Shown piece by piece: positions 20,416 through 29,221 of a DNA stretch of 64,000 nucleotides. The stretch comes from Agromyces subbeticus DSM 16689 (GTDB lineage Bacteria; Actinomycetota; Actinomycetes; Actinomycetales; Microbacteriaceae): assembly GCF_000421565.1 (NCBI RefSeq), contig NZ_ATXG01000005.1, forward strand, positions 124,001-188,000, read 5' to 3'. The first letter of the stretch is position 1. The number at the start of each line of letters is the position of its first letter. A program made the translations under genes and the position numbers. The notes beneath the pieces were generated by a model. It searched no databases, was not told the DNA's origin, and saw only the letters and a program-made list of their open reading frames with translations.

Positions 20416-21579
20416 CTAGTTGCCGCCTTCGGCGAGTTCGACGTCGATGGGCTTGAAGCTCTCGCCCGTGACGTCGACGCCGTCGGCCTTCAGCTCGTCG
20501 AGCGCCTGCGTGATCCACTCGTTCGACCACGCCGTCGCCGGCGGCTCTTCGGTGATCGGGCTCGCACCCGATTCGTTGACGGCCGACAGTGCTCCGGCGA
20601 CGGTCGCGTCCCACGCGGCCTCGTCGATCATGCCGATGCCGTCAGGCGAGGGCCAGATGAGCTTGTTGGTCTCGTTGACCATCCAGAGCTCGTGGCTCGG
20701 CCCCCAGCCGGAGCCCTCGGCGATCGTGATCTCCGATGCCTGCTCGGGGTTCTCGGCCGCATAGATCCAGCCCTTGATGACGGCCTTGAGGAACGCGACC
20801 GTCGTCTCCTGGTACGCCTCGTCGCTCTCGAGCCGCTCGGTGTCGGCCCAGATCGCGTCCTGCAGCATGGCGCCGACCGTGTCTTGATACGAGATGACGT
20901 TGAAGTCCTCGGCCTGGTAGAGCTCGCCCGTGTCGGGGTTCGGCGTCTCGAGCAACTGCGCGTACTCGTTGTAGGTCATCGCCTGGGCCGCGTCGATGTC
21001 GCCCTGCAGGAAGGCGTTCATGTTGAAGTCCTGCGTGATGATCTGCACCGTCGAGGAGTCGAGCCCCTCGGCGGCCATCGCCGCGAAGATCTCCCACTCG
21101 TTGCCGAAGCCCCACGAGCCGATCTTCTTGCCCTCGAAGTCGGCGACCGAGTCGATGCCCGAGTCGGCCCACGAGACCTGCAGGGTGCCCGACTTCTGGA
21201 AGATCTGGGCGATGTTCGTGAGGTTCGCGCCCTGCTCGATCGAGCCGAGCACCTTCGGCACCCAGGCGATCGCGTAGTCGACGTCGCCGTTGGCGAGCGC
21301 GTCTTGGGGCACGATGTCGCCGCCCGAGGGGATGATCTCGACGTCCAGCCCCTCCTCTTCGAAGAAGCCCTGGTCGACGGCGGCGAAGTAGCCGGCGAAC
21401 TGGCCCTGCGGCAGCCACTGGAGCTGGAGCTTCACCGAGGTGAGATCGCCCCCGTCGCCGCCGTCTGCGGCATCGCCGCCTGACCCGTCGCCCGATGCCG
21501 AGCAGGCCGTGAGGACGAGCGCCGCCGAGATGGCGAGCGCGCCGCCGATCGTCGCGAAGCGACGTCTGCTGTGGTTCAT
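20416..21579 (-). CDS. NMT1/THI5-like ABC transporter substrate-binding lipoprotein
   Basis: 387 aa. A lipoprotein signal peptide ends at Cys26 in [10 protein letters not shown]; a Gly/Asp-rich linker follows, then the NMT1/THI5 fold ([51 protein letters not shown]). This family binds thiamine-pyrimidine precursors, pyrimidines, riboflavin, taurine and similar small molecules. It sits at the outer face of the membrane and feeds the two permeases and ATPase encoded just upstream. Start ATG at 21579 overlaps the permease stop (ATGA) and has AAAGGA upstream. With dihydropyrimidinase in the operon, a pyrimidine or related cyclic ureide is the likely ligand (inference). Confidence 0.88.
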   Translation of the reverse strand: MNHSRRRFATIGGALAISAALVLTACSASGDGSGGDAADGGDGGDLTSVKLQLQWLPQGQFAGYFAAVDQGFFEEEGLDVEIIPSGGDIVPQDALANGDVDYAIAWVPKVLGSIEQGANLTNIAQIFQKSGTLQVSWADSGIDSVADFEGKKIGSWGFGNEWEIFAAMAAEGLDSSTVQIITQDFNMNAFLQGDIDAAQAMTYNEYAQLLETPNPDTGELYQAEDFNVISYQDTVGAMLQDAIWADTERLESDEAYQETTVAFLKAVIKGWIYAAENPEQASEITIAEGSGWGPSHELWMVNETNKLIWPSPDGIGMIDEAAWDATVAGALSAVNESGASPITEEPPATAWSNEWITQALDELKADGVDVTGESFKPIDVELAEGGN

Positions 21580-22415
21580 GTCGGTCCTTTCGTAGTGCGG
21601 TGCGGTGCGGTGGTGGAGGGAGCGCGACGCTGCAGCAGCCGTTCGAGGCCGAGCGTTGCGAGGTAGAAGAGCAGGCCGAGGGCGATGGATGCCACGACGT
21701 AGGCCCAGGCCCGCGCGTAGGCGCTCGAGGCGGCCGACGTCGAGATGAGCCCGCCGAGGCCGCCGCGCGGGCCGCCGAAGTACTCGGCGACGAGTGCGGA
21801 GATCACCGCGAGCGACGAGGCGATGCGGATGCCGGTGAGGATGAACGGCCTGGCAGTGGGCAGCGTGAGCGTGCGCAACACTTGGCCGGAGCTCGCGGCG
21901 TACGCCTTCATGAGGTCGCGGTGCACGGGCGTCGTCTGGCGGAAGCCCCGCAGCGTGTTGATGAAGACCGGCACGAACGAGGCGAGCGCGGCGATCGCCT
22001 GGCGCCCGAACTGGCTGTCGGCCCCGAACATCGAGTTCAGCACCGGCGCGAGCGCCACGATGGGGATGACCGCGAGCGAGGCCACGACCGGCGCGCTCAT
22101 CTGGTCGATGCCGCGCCACCTCGCGGCGAGCGCGGCGAGCGCGATGCCGAGCACCGAGCCGACGATGAGGCCGAGCAGCGCGTTCGTGCCGGTGAGCAGC
22201 GTCGCCTGCACGACCGAGGGCCAGTAGGCCACGAGCTCCTCGACGATCGAGGCGGGGCTCGGCAGCAGGTAGTCGCTCACGCCGACGACGCTCACGAGGA
22301 ACTGCCACACGCCGAGCACGATGAGCCCGACGGCGATCGGCGCGACGATGCGCAGCGTCGTCTCGGTGCGCGGACTCATGCCGCGTTGCGCCGAACCCGC
22401 GGTGACGGCCGACAT
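21576..22415 (-). CDS. ABC transporter permease (SsuC/ThiX-like)
   Basis: 279 aa with about six transmembrane helices. The BPD_transp_1 coupling loop is recognisable at [21 protein letters not shown] (EAA-like motif), followed by [21 protein letters not shown]. It is the inner-membrane channel subunit of the NMT1-type importer. It starts at 22415 by a one-base overlap with the ATPase stop and ends overlapping the binding-protein start. A second, diverged permease (23251-24240) in the same operon suggests a heterodimeric channel. Confidence 0.88.
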   Translation of the reverse strand: MSAVTAGSAQRGMSPRTETTLRIVAPIAVGLIVLGVWQFLVSVVGVSDYLLPSPASIVEELVAYWPSVVQATLLTGTNALLGLIVGSVLGIALAALAARWRGIDQMSAPVVASLAVIPIVALAPVLNSMFGADSQFGRQAIAALASFVPVFINTLRGFRQTTPVHRDLMKAYAASSGQVLRTLTLPTARPFILTGIRIASSLAVISALVAEYFGGPRGGLGGLISTSAASSAYARAWAYVVASIALGLLFYLATLGLERLLQRRAPSTTAPHRTTKGPT

Positions 22416-23254
22416 CAGCGGTTCTCCACTCCGCGCGCGCCCGTGGCGATCGGCGAGCCGCCGTGCAGCGCCTCGCGCACGGCCGTGACCATCTCGAAGA
22501 AGCCGCGCTCCTCGCGGAGTTCTTCGGTGCGCGCCGCACGCTGCGCGTCGACGCCGAGTCGCATCGGCACGATCTGCTGGATGCGTCCGGGCCGCGGCGA
22601 CATCACGACCACCCGGTCGGAGAGGAACACCGCCTCGGGGATCGAGTGCGTGACGAAGACCACGGCCGCGCCCGTCTCGGCCGAGATGCGCACGAGCTCG
22701 GTCTGCATCTTCTCGCGCGTCATCTCGTCGAGCGCGCCGAACGGTTCGTCCATGAGCAGCAGCCGCGGCTGCTCGGCGAGCGCGCGGGCGATCGCCACGC
22801 GTTGCTGCATGCCGCCCGAGAGCTGGTCGGGGTAGCGGTCGGCGAAGTCCGAGAGCCCCACCATGTCGAGCAGCTCGGTGACGCGAGCGCTTCGAGCAGC
22901 GGATGCTACGCCGTGCAGCTCGAGCGGCAGAGCCACGTTACCCGCGACCGTTCGCCACGGCAGCAGGCCGGCCTGCTGGAACGCGATGCCGTACTCCTGG
23001 TCGAGGCGCGCCGTTCTCGGGGTCTTGCCGAAGACCGAGATCGTGCCGCCCGTGGGCTCGTCGAGGTCTGCGACGAGCCGCATCAGGGTCGACTTGCCGC
23101 ATCCGCTCGGACCGATGAGCGAGACGAACTCCCCGGCGGCGACGGTCAGGTCGATCGAGTCGAGCGCCTGCACCTGCCCCGTGCGGGTCTCGAACACCTT
23201 GTCGACGCCGTTGATCTCGACCGCCGTCATCTGCACGCCCTGCTCCTGCGTCAT
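22415..23254 (-). CDS. ABC transporter ATP-binding protein
   Basis: 279 aa. Walker [10 protein letters not shown] (48-56), Q-loop [11 protein letters not shown], signature [15 protein letters not shown], Walker [14 protein letters not shown] and the switch histidine in [15 protein letters not shown] are all intact; this is the nitrate/taurine/sulfonate (SsuB/TauB) subclass. It powers the importer formed with the two flanking permeases. ATG at 23254 overlaps the preceding permease stop; an internal ATG eight codons later is a weaker alternative. Confidence 0.92.
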   Translation of the reverse strand: MTQEQGVQMTAVEINGVDKVFETRTGQVQALDSIDLTVAAGEFVSLIGPSGCGKSTLMRLVADLDEPTGGTISVFGKTPRTARLDQEYGIAFQQAGLLPWRTVAGNVALPLELHGVASAARSARVTELLDMVGLSDFADRYPDQLSGGMQQRVAIARALAEQPRLLLMDEPFGALDEMTREKMQTELVRISAETGAAVVFVTHSIPEAVFLSDRVVVMSPRPGRIQQIVPMRLGVDAQRAARTEELREERGFFEMVTAVREALHGGSPIATGARGVENR

Positions 23255-24240
23255 GCGCTCTCCTCGGTTCGTCGGTAGTTCTTGAGCATCACGCCGAGCA
23301 GGGCGACCGAGCCGGCTGCCACGAGGCCGAGCACGATTGAGCCGAAGATCGGGCCCCACGCCTTCGCCGGGTCGCCGGACGCCTGCCCCGCGAACTGGAT
23401 GAGGATGCGCCCGATGCCGCCCTGCAGCCCGGTCGACACCTCGGCGACCACGGCACCGATCACGGCGTTCGCCGCTCCGAGCCGCAGCGCGGGCAGCAGG
23501 TACGGCACGGCCGCCGGCATCCGGAGCTTGACGAGGGTCTGCCAGTAGCCGGCCGCATACGTCTGCATGAGTTCCTCGTGGATGCGATCGGGCGATTGCA
23601 GCCCCTTGAGCGCCCCGATCGCGATCGGGAAGAACGCGAGATAGCTCGCGATGAGCGCGACCGACATCCAGTCCTGCCACTCGAACGCGCCGATCTCGAC
23701 CCGCGATCCCCAGCTCTTCACGACCGGTGCGAAGGCGATGAGCGGCACCGTCTGGCTGATCACGATCCACGGCAGCAGTCCCCACTCGGCGAGCCGCCAC
23801 CGCTGCATGATGAGCGCGAAGCCGATGCCGACGACGACGCCAACGAGCCATCCGGCCGCGGCGATGCCGAGCGTCGTGAGTGCCGCGAGCGCGACGACGG
23901 CCCAAAGCGGCAGCGCGTCGTCGGCGCGCGTGACGGGCTCGCCGAGCCGGGCGAGCATCTCCCAGATGTGCGGCATCGCGAGGTCGGTCGTGCGCGGCAG
24001 CACTCGGGTCTCGCCGAGCACGACGCCGTCGGCGGGGCCGATGGCCTTGTAGCCCTCCCAGAGCAGTGCGACGACGAGGATGCCGGCGAGGCCCCAGCCC
24101 CAGCGAGCGAGCTCTCGCCGAGGGGCGGAGTTGTTCGCCGGTCGAGTAGGCGCGGAGCGCCGTATCGAGACCTCCGGAGCTGCCTCACGAGATCTCGATA
24201 CGGCCCCGGGGGGCCTACTCGACCGGCGGGTGTCGGTCAT
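23251..24240 (-). CDS. ABC transporter permease with palindromic repeat in its N-terminus
   Basis: 329 aa. Residues from about 45 on are a typical permease: about six helices, EELMQTYAAGYWQTLVKLRM coupling loop, then LRLGAANAVIGAVVAEVSTG. The first 40 residues are Arg/Ser/Pro-rich, have no family counterpart, and are encoded by one copy of the window's palindromic repeat (24136-24228) read in frame. The true functional start may therefore be further inside. It overlaps the LLM gene stop by four bases. It pairs with the other permease (21576-22415) in one importer. Confidence 0.85.
   Translation of the reverse strand: MTDTRRSSRPPGAVSRSREAAPEVSIRRSAPTRPANNSAPRRELARWGWGLAGILVVALLWEGYKAIGPADGVVLGETRVLPRTTDLAMPHIWEMLARLGEPVTRADDALPLWAVVALAALTTLGIAAAGWLVGVVVGIGFALIMQRWRLAEWGLLPWIVISQTVPLIAFAPVVKSWGSRVEIGAFEWQDWMSVALIASYLAFFPIAIGALKGLQSPDRIHEELMQTYAAGYWQTLVKLRMPAAVPYLLPALRLGAANAVIGAVVAEVSTGLQGGIGRILIQFAGQASGDPAKAWGPIFGSIVLGLVAAGSVALLGVMLKNYRRTEESA
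24136..24228. repeat. Palindromic REP-like element, copy 1 (inside a permease gene)
   Basis: Outer arms CGCCGGTCGAGTAGGC (24136-24151) and its perfect complement (24213-24228); inner arms CGTATCGAGA (24161-24170) and TCTCGATACG (24193-24202). It is read in frame as the permease N-terminus. Two further copies are at 45467-45563 and 51679-51760. Confidence 0.85.
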
Positions 24241-25253
24241 GCCTTCGCCGTGACGTGCTCGCTGAGCGCCGGGATCACGGTCTCGCCGTAGACCCGCAGC
24301 GTCTCCTCTTTATTGTCGTGCTGGAGGTAGCCGGCGAACTGGTCGACGCCGAGCTCCGCGAGCGCCTGCAGCTTCTCGATGTGCTGCTCGGCGGTGCCGA
24401 GCACGCAGAACCGGTCGACGATCTCATCGGGCACGAAGCTCGTGTGCGTGTTGCCCGCGCGGCCGTGCTCGTTGTAGTCGTAGCCCTCGCGGGACGCGAT
24501 GTAGTCGGTGAGCGCGTCGGGCACCGTGCCGTGCGAGCCGTACTTCGCGACGATGTCGGCGACGTGGTTACCCACCATGCCGCCGAACCAGCGCGACTGC
24601 TCGCGCATGTGCGCCACGTCGTCGCCGATGTACATGGGTGCTGCCACACAGAACTTCACCGACATCGGGTCGCGCCCGGCGGCCTCGGCCGCGTTGCGCA
24701 CCGTCGTGATCATCCACTTGGCGATGTCGAGGTCGGCGAGCTGCAGGATGAAGCCGTCGCCCACCTCGCCCGCGACCTTGAGCGCCATCGGGCCGTAGGC
24801 CGCGACCCACACCTCGAGCTCGGAGCCGCGGCTCCACGGGAACTGGATCGTCGAGCCGTGGTACTCGACCGGCCGTGAGTTCGCGAGCTCGCGGATCACG
24901 TGGATCGACTCCCGCAGCTCGGCGATCGTCGTGGGCTTGCCGTTGGTGACCCGCACGGCCGAGTCGCCGCGGCCGATGCCGCAGATCGTGCGGTTGCCGT
25001 ACATCTCGTTGAGCGTCGCGAAGACCGATGCCGTCACCGTCCAGTCGCGCGTCGCCGGGTTGGTGACGAACGGACCGACCGTGATCTTGCGGGTCTCGGC
25101 GAGGATCTGGCTGTAGATGACGTACGGCTCCTGCCAGAGGATGTGCGAGTCGAACGTCCACACGTGCGAGAAGCCGTGGTTCTCCGCGAGCTTCGCGAGC
25201 TGCACGGTTCGCGATGCCGGTGGGTTGGTCTGCAGGACCGCTCCGAATTCCAT
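24237..25253 (-). CDS. LLM-class F420/flavin-dependent oxidoreductase of the pyrimidine operon
   Basis: 338 aa from the ATG at 25253 (MEFGAVLQTNPP), chosen over a start 36 codons upstream whose Ala/Ser-rich extension has no family counterpart. It is a luciferase-like TIM barrel related to methylene-tetrahydromethanopterin reductase: HVWTFDSHILWQEPY, GPFVTNPATRDWTVTA, ICGIGRGDSAVRVT, VAAYGPMALKVAGEVGDGF. Such proteins use F420 or FMN as hydride donor or acceptor. It lies between dihydropyrimidinase and the transporter, where a ring-reducing first step would be expected and where no dihydropyrimidine dehydrogenase gene is found. The exact reaction is unknown; assignment to uracil reduction is only a hypothesis. 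Confidence 0.8.
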   Translation of the reverse strand: MEFGAVLQTNPPASRTVQLAKLAENHGFSHVWTFDSHILWQEPYVIYSQILAETRKITVGPFVTNPATRDWTVTASVFATLNEMYGNRTICGIGRGDSAVRVTNGKPTTIAELRESIHVIRELANSRPVEYHGSTIQFPWSRGSELEVWVAAYGPMALKVAGEVGDGFILQLADLDIAKWMITTVRNAAEAAGRDPMSVKFCVAAPMYIGDDVAHMREQSRWFGGMVGNHVADIVAKYGSHGTVPDALTDYIASREGYDYNEHGRAGNTHTSFVPDEIVDRFCVLGTAEQHIEKLQALAELGVDQFAGYLQHDNKEETLRVYGETVIPALSEHVTAKA

Positions 25254-25284
25254 CCGTGCTCCGTTCGATTCTGTGGTTGCCGCG

Positions 25285-26748
25285 TCAGATGAGGTACTGG
25301 CTGAGGCCGCGCTTGAGGAAGCGGCCGTCGCCCTTGGTGCCCAGGTACTCGTCGCCGTCAACGATGACCTTGCCCCGGGAGAGCACCGTGTCGACGTGGC
25401 CGTCGATCTCGTAGCCCTCCCACGCGGAGTGGTCCATGTTCATGTGGTGCGATCGGCCCGTAGGGGCGCCCGATGAGTCGAGCCCGACGCCGATCGACGT
25501 GTGTCCATTCGGGTCGTAGACCACGAGATCGGCGTCGGCGCCCGGCTGGATGACGCCCTTCTGCCCGTACAGCCCGAACATGCGCGCCGGTGTCGTCGAC
25601 GTGAGCTCGACCCAGCGTTCGAGCGTGATCTCGCCCGTCACGACGCCCTGGTACATGAGGTCCATGCGGTGCTCGATCGAGCCGATGCCGTTCGGGATCT
25701 TGCGGAAGTCGCCTCGGCCGAGCTCCTTCTGGTCTTTCATGCAGAACGGGCAGTGGTCGGTCGACACCATCTGCAGGTCGTTCGTGCGCAACGCCTGCCA
25801 CATCGAGTCCTGATGCCCCTCGGCCCGGCTGCGCAGCGGCGTGGAGCACACCCACTTGGCGCCCTCGAACGCACCCCACTCGTCGCTCTTCGCGCCGAGC
25901 TGGTCTTCGAGCGAGAGGTAGAGGTACTGGGGGCAGGTCTCGCCGTAGACGTTCTGCCCCTTGTCGCGCGCCCACGCGAGCTGCTCGACGGCCTGCTTGG
26001 CCGACACGTGCACGACGTAGAGCGGGGCGCCGGTGAGCTTCGCGAGCATGATCGCCCGGTGCGTGGCCTCCTCCTCCATTTCCCAAGCGCGCGCGACGCC
26101 GTGATAGAAGGGATCGGTCTTGCCCTGCTCGACGAGCTGTGCGGCGAGCACGTCGATCGCCGGGCCGTTCTCGGCGTGCATCATGGTGAGCATGCCCGTG
26201 TCGCGCGAGACCTGCATGGCTTTCAAGATCTGTGCGTCGTCGGAGTAGAAGACGCCCGGGTAGGCCATGAAGAGCTTGAAGCTCGTGATGCCCTCATCGG
26301 GCAGCTTCGCGAGCGAGGCGAGGGATGCCTCGTTGACGTCGCCGACGATCTGGTGGAACGCGTAATCGATGGCGCAGTTGCCAGAGGCCTTCTCGTGCCA
26401 CGCGGCGAGGCCGTCTTCGATGCGCTGCCCGTAGGTCTGCACCGCGAAGTCGACGATCGAGGTCGTGCCGCCCCATGCGGCCGCCCGGGTGCCGGTCTCG
26501 AAGGTGTCGATCGCGGCGGTGCCGCCGAAGGGCAGCTCCATGTGGGTGTGGGCGTCGATGCCGCCGGGAATGACGTACTTGCCGGTTGCGTCGATCACCC
26601 GGTCGACGGATGCCGCGACATCCGTGCCCAGAATGGTGCTGCCGGGCTCGAGCACCGCCCGGATCGTCTCGCCGTCGACGAGCACGTCGGCCGGGGCCCG
26701 GCCCGTCGCGCTCACGACGGTGCCGCCAGTGATGAGGGTGGTGGTCAT
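25285..26748 (-). CDS. hydA: Dihydropyrimidinase / D-hydantoinase
   Basis: 487 aa. A binuclear-metal amidohydrolase: metal ligands His67 and His69 in IDAHTHMELP, the carboxylated Lys158 in SFKLFMAYP, later His in MMHAENG and YVVHVSAKQ, and Asp in STDHCPFC. The CPQYLYLS and IPNGIGSIEHRM segments are diagnostic of dihydropyrimidinases. It opens dihydrouracil, dihydrothymine or hydantoins to N-carbamoyl amino acids. The ATG at 26748 uses an AGGGAG site supplied by a short dispersed repeat. Downstream of the nitrilase-family amidohydrolase, so ring opening and carbamoyl removal are encoded together. Confidence 0.92.
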   Translation of the reverse strand: MTTTLITGGTVVSATGRAPADVLVDGETIRAVLEPGSTILGTDVAASVDRVIDATGKYVIPGGIDAHTHMELPFGGTAAIDTFETGTRAAAWGGTTSIVDFAVQTYGQRIEDGLAAWHEKASGNCAIDYAFHQIVGDVNEASLASLAKLPDEGITSFKLFMAYPGVFYSDDAQILKAMQVSRDTGMLTMMHAENGPAIDVLAAQLVEQGKTDPFYHGVARAWEMEEEATHRAIMLAKLTGAPLYVVHVSAKQAVEQLAWARDKGQNVYGETCPQYLYLSLEDQLGAKSDEWGAFEGAKWVCSTPLRSRAEGHQDSMWQALRTNDLQMVSTDHCPFCMKDQKELGRGDFRKIPNGIGSIEHRMDLMYQGVVTGEITLERWVELTSTTPARMFGLYGQKGVIQPGADADLVVYDPNGHTSIGVGLDSSGAPTGRSHHMNMDHSAWEGYEIDGHVDTVLSRGKVIVDGDEYLGTKGDGRFLKRGLSQYLI

Positions 26749-26756
26749 GTGCTTGG

Positions 26757-26777
26757 CTCCCTGAGCTTGTCGAAGGG
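26757..26777. repeat. Dispersed repeat fragment carrying the hydA ribosome-binding site
   Basis: CCCTGAGCTTGTCGAAGGG (26759-26777) is a motif I recognise as recurrent in actinobacterial genomes. Here it fills the gap between the nitrilase stop and hydA, and its minus-strand AGGGAG (26757-26762) is the hydA Shine-Dalgarno. Confidence 0.5.
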
Positions 26778-27626
26778 CTACGGCTTCGCGATCTGGGTGT
26801 ACGAGTCGGGGCGGCGGTCGCGGTAGAACTGCCAGTCGTCGCGCATCTGCTGCACCATGTCGAGGTCGAGGTCGCGCACGAGCACCTCTTCGTGCTCGCT
26901 CGACCCGCGATCGCCGACGAAGTTGCCGCGCGGGTCGATCACCTGGCTCGTGCCGTAGAAGTCGACGGCGAGGTCGCCGTACTCGTTGTCTTCGCGGCCG
27001 ACGCGGTTCGGCTGCAGCACGAAGTACCCGTTCGCCACCGCCGCGGCCGGGCCCTCGACCTCCCACAGGCGGTTCGAGAGTCCGGGCTTCGTGGCATTGG
27101 GGTTGAAGACCATGTGCGCGTCGTTCAGGCCGAGCTCGCGCCAGCCCTCTGGGAAGTGCCGGTCGTAGCAGATGTACATGCCGACCCGGCCGACGGCGGT
27201 GTCGAAGACCGGGTACCCGAGGTTGCCGGGCCGGAAGTAGAACTTCTCCCAGAATCGGTCGAGGTGCGGCAGGTGGTGCTTCCGATACGTGCCGAGAATC
27301 GAGCCATCGGCATCGACGAGCACCGAGGAGTTGTAGTAGACACCGGTCTGCGCTTCTTCGTAGATCGGTAGCACCATGACCGTGCCGAGCTCTTTCGCGA
27401 GGTCGGCGAAGCGCTGCACGATGGGCCCATCGGCCGGCTCGGCGTAGCGGTAGTACTTCTGGTCTTGGGTGATGCCGAAGTACGGGCCGTAGAAGAGCTC
27501 TTGGAAGCAGACGACTTGCGAGCCCTGCGCCGCGGCATCCCGCGCGAACTGCTCGTGCTTGTCGAGCATCGACTCTTTGTCGCCGGTCCAGGTCGTCTGC
27601 GTGATGGCCGCTCGGACGATCGTCAT
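26778..27626 (-). CDS. Nitrilase-superfamily N-carbamoyl amino acid hydrolase (beta-ureidopropionase-like)
   Basis: 282 aa. The Glu-Lys-Cys triad is visible: Glu43 in VCFQELFYGPYF, Lys116 in GTYRKHHLPH and Cys153 in MYICYDRHFPEGWREL. Conserved FWEKFYFRPG and NPNATKPGLSN segments match N-carbamoyl-beta-alanine / N-carbamoyl-D-amino acid amidohydrolases, which release CO2 and NH3 from the ring-opened pyrimidine. ATG at 27626 is fixed by an AGGAGG site six bases upstream. It is the first gene of the minus-strand catabolic operon and faces the MocR regulator across a 134-bp intergenic region. Confidence 0.88.
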   Translation of the reverse strand: MTIVRAAITQTTWTGDKESMLDKHEQFARDAAAQGSQVVCFQELFYGPYFGITQDQKYYRYAEPADGPIVQRFADLAKELGTVMVLPIYEEAQTGVYYNSSVLVDADGSILGTYRKHHLPHLDRFWEKFYFRPGNLGYPVFDTAVGRVGMYICYDRHFPEGWRELGLNDAHMVFNPNATKPGLSNRLWEVEGPAAAVANGYFVLQPNRVGREDNEYGDLAVDFYGTSQVIDPRGNFVGDRGSSEHEEVLVRDLDLDMVQQMRDDWQFYRDRRPDSYTQIAKP

Positions 27627-27695
27627 GGTGCCTCCTACGTCGGTCGGCTTCGTTGCCGTCGCCGTTCTGTTATTCTTCGGCGTGAACATTTCTCT

Positions 27696-27712
27696 TGTGT
27701 TTCACACTGTGA
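27696..27712. promoter_or_regulatory. Overlapping palindromes in the divergent operon/mocR control region
   Basis: TGTG-TTT-CACA (27696-27706) and TCACA-C-TGTGA (27702-27712) overlap between the divergent nitrilase operon and the MocR gene. This is the natural place for a MocR operator controlling both directions; binding is inferred from symmetry and position. Confidence 0.5.
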
Positions 27713-27760
27713 CGTTGTGGTTACTTATCCTGTCCCTTGCGGCGTGAGGAGGCAATGGTC

Positions 27761-29200
27761 GTGTCAGGTATTCATGTGAATGCTCGCCACACGCCCGGTG
27801 CACGACTCGACGCCGCCACCCTTCTCGCGGTCGCCGAGTTCCCCGATGCGAGCCCTCGCGGCATCGCGGGGGTCATCGCCCGACTCGTGAACTCCGGTGA
27901 ACTCGGCACGGGCTCGCGCCTGCCGACCGTGCGCGAACTCGCCGGCGCCCTCGGCGTGAGCCCGGCCACGGTGAGCCAGGCGTGGCAGGCGCTCTCGCGC
28001 GCCGGCCTCATCGAGTCGCGTGGCCGCGCCGGCAGCTTCGTGCGGCCGCTCTCGCAGGGCTGGCTCGCCCCGCGCATGCGCGGCATGGCCGCCCCCAACG
28101 ACCCCGTACGGCTCGATCTCTCGCGCGGCACGCCCGACCCGCTCTTGCTGCCCGCGCTCGGCCCGGCGCTCTCACGCGTCTCGCCGCACGCCGAGACGGG
28201 CAGCTACCAGGCCGAGCCGGTGATTCCGGCACTCGCGACGGTGCTCGCCGACTCCTGGCCCTCGGAGGTCGACACCATCATGGTCGTCGACGGCGCGTTC
28301 GACGCGATCACGCGCACGCTCGAGCAGCTCGTGCGTTTCGGTGACCGGGTCGTCGTCGAGAGCCCCGGGTTCCCGCCGTTCCTCGACCTGCTCGACGTGC
28401 TCGGCGCCGAGGCGGTGCCTGTGCGGCTCGACGAGCAGGGCATGGTGCCCGAGGCGCTCGCCCGGGCACTGCACCGTCGCCCGGTCGCCGTGCTGCTGCA
28501 GCCGCGCGCGCAGAACCCCACCGGCGCCTCGATGAACGCCGAGCGAGCCGCGGCGCTCGCCCGCGTCATCCGCTCGGCCGACGGCGTCGACGATCTCGTC
28601 GTCATCGAAGACGACCACTCGGGCCTCATCTCGACCGAGGGCGACGTCACCCTCGGCACCTCGCTGCCGGGCAGGGTGGTGCACGTGCGCGGCTTCTCGA
28701 AGTCGCACGGCCCCGACCTGCGCATCGCGGCGCTCGGCGGCCCTCGAGATCTCGTCGAGCGGGTCGTGGCTCGGCGCATGCTCGGGCCCGGTTGGACCTC
28801 GCGCATGGTGCAGACGATCCTGCTCGACCTGCTCACCGGGCGCGCCTCGATCGATGCGGTTGCCGAGGCACGGCGTCAGTACGCCGCGCGTCAGCGCGCC
28901 CTCGGTGACGCGCTTCGCTCGCGCGGCGTCGAGGTCGCGCCGGCCGACGGCATCAACCTCTGGATGCCGGTGCTGAGCGAGCGCTCGGCGCTCGTGCAGC
29001 TCGCGGCCGCCGGCATCCGGGTCGCGGCTGGCACGCCGTTCCTGGCCGCATCCGACGCCGCGGACGCCGCGAACGGTGCCCGCGCCAGAGCTGACGGCGA
29101 CTTCGTTCGGGTCACGGTCGGCATGCTGCGGGACGGTACCGACGAGATGGCGGATGCACTCGCCACCGCCGCGCACCACCTCGCCGCCGGCGGGTACTGA
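27761..29200 (+). CDS. MocR-type regulator (GntR winged helix fused to aminotransferase fold)
   Basis: 479 aa from the GTG at 27761, preferred because the AGGAGG at 27747-27752 is eight bases away; the ATG at 27755 is only two bases from it. N-terminal GntR winged helix (about 20-95; SRLPTVRELAGALGVSPATV, LIESRGRAGSFV) followed by an aminotransferase-like domain (about 120-470) with PLP Lys in HVRGFSKSHGPDLRIAA. MocR/PdxR proteins use PLP or an amino-compound aldimine as effector. Divergence from the pyrimidine/beta-alanine operon suggests it controls that operon, perhaps sensing beta-alanine bound to PLP (inference). Confidence 0.9.
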   Translation: MSGIHVNARHTPGARLDAATLLAVAEFPDASPRGIAGVIARLVNSGELGTGSRLPTVRELAGALGVSPATVSQAWQALSRAGLIESRGRAGSFVRPLSQGWLAPRMRGMAAPNDPVRLDLSRGTPDPLLLPALGPALSRVSPHAETGSYQAEPVIPALATVLADSWPSEVDTIMVVDGAFDAITRTLEQLVRFGDRVVVESPGFPPFLDLLDVLGAEAVPVRLDEQGMVPEALARALHRRPVAVLLQPRAQNPTGASMNAERAAALARVIRSADGVDDLVVIEDDHSGLISTEGDVTLGTSLPGRVVHVRGFSKSHGPDLRIAALGGPRDLVERVVARRMLGPGWTSRMVQTILLDLLTGRASIDAVAEARRQYAARQRALGDALRSRGVEVAPADGINLWMPVLSERSALVQLAAAGIRVAAGTPFLAASDAADAANGARARADGDFVRVTVGMLRDGTDEMADALATAAHHLAAGGY

Positions 29201-29221
29201 CGGCGGTCTCGGCCCTGCAGC

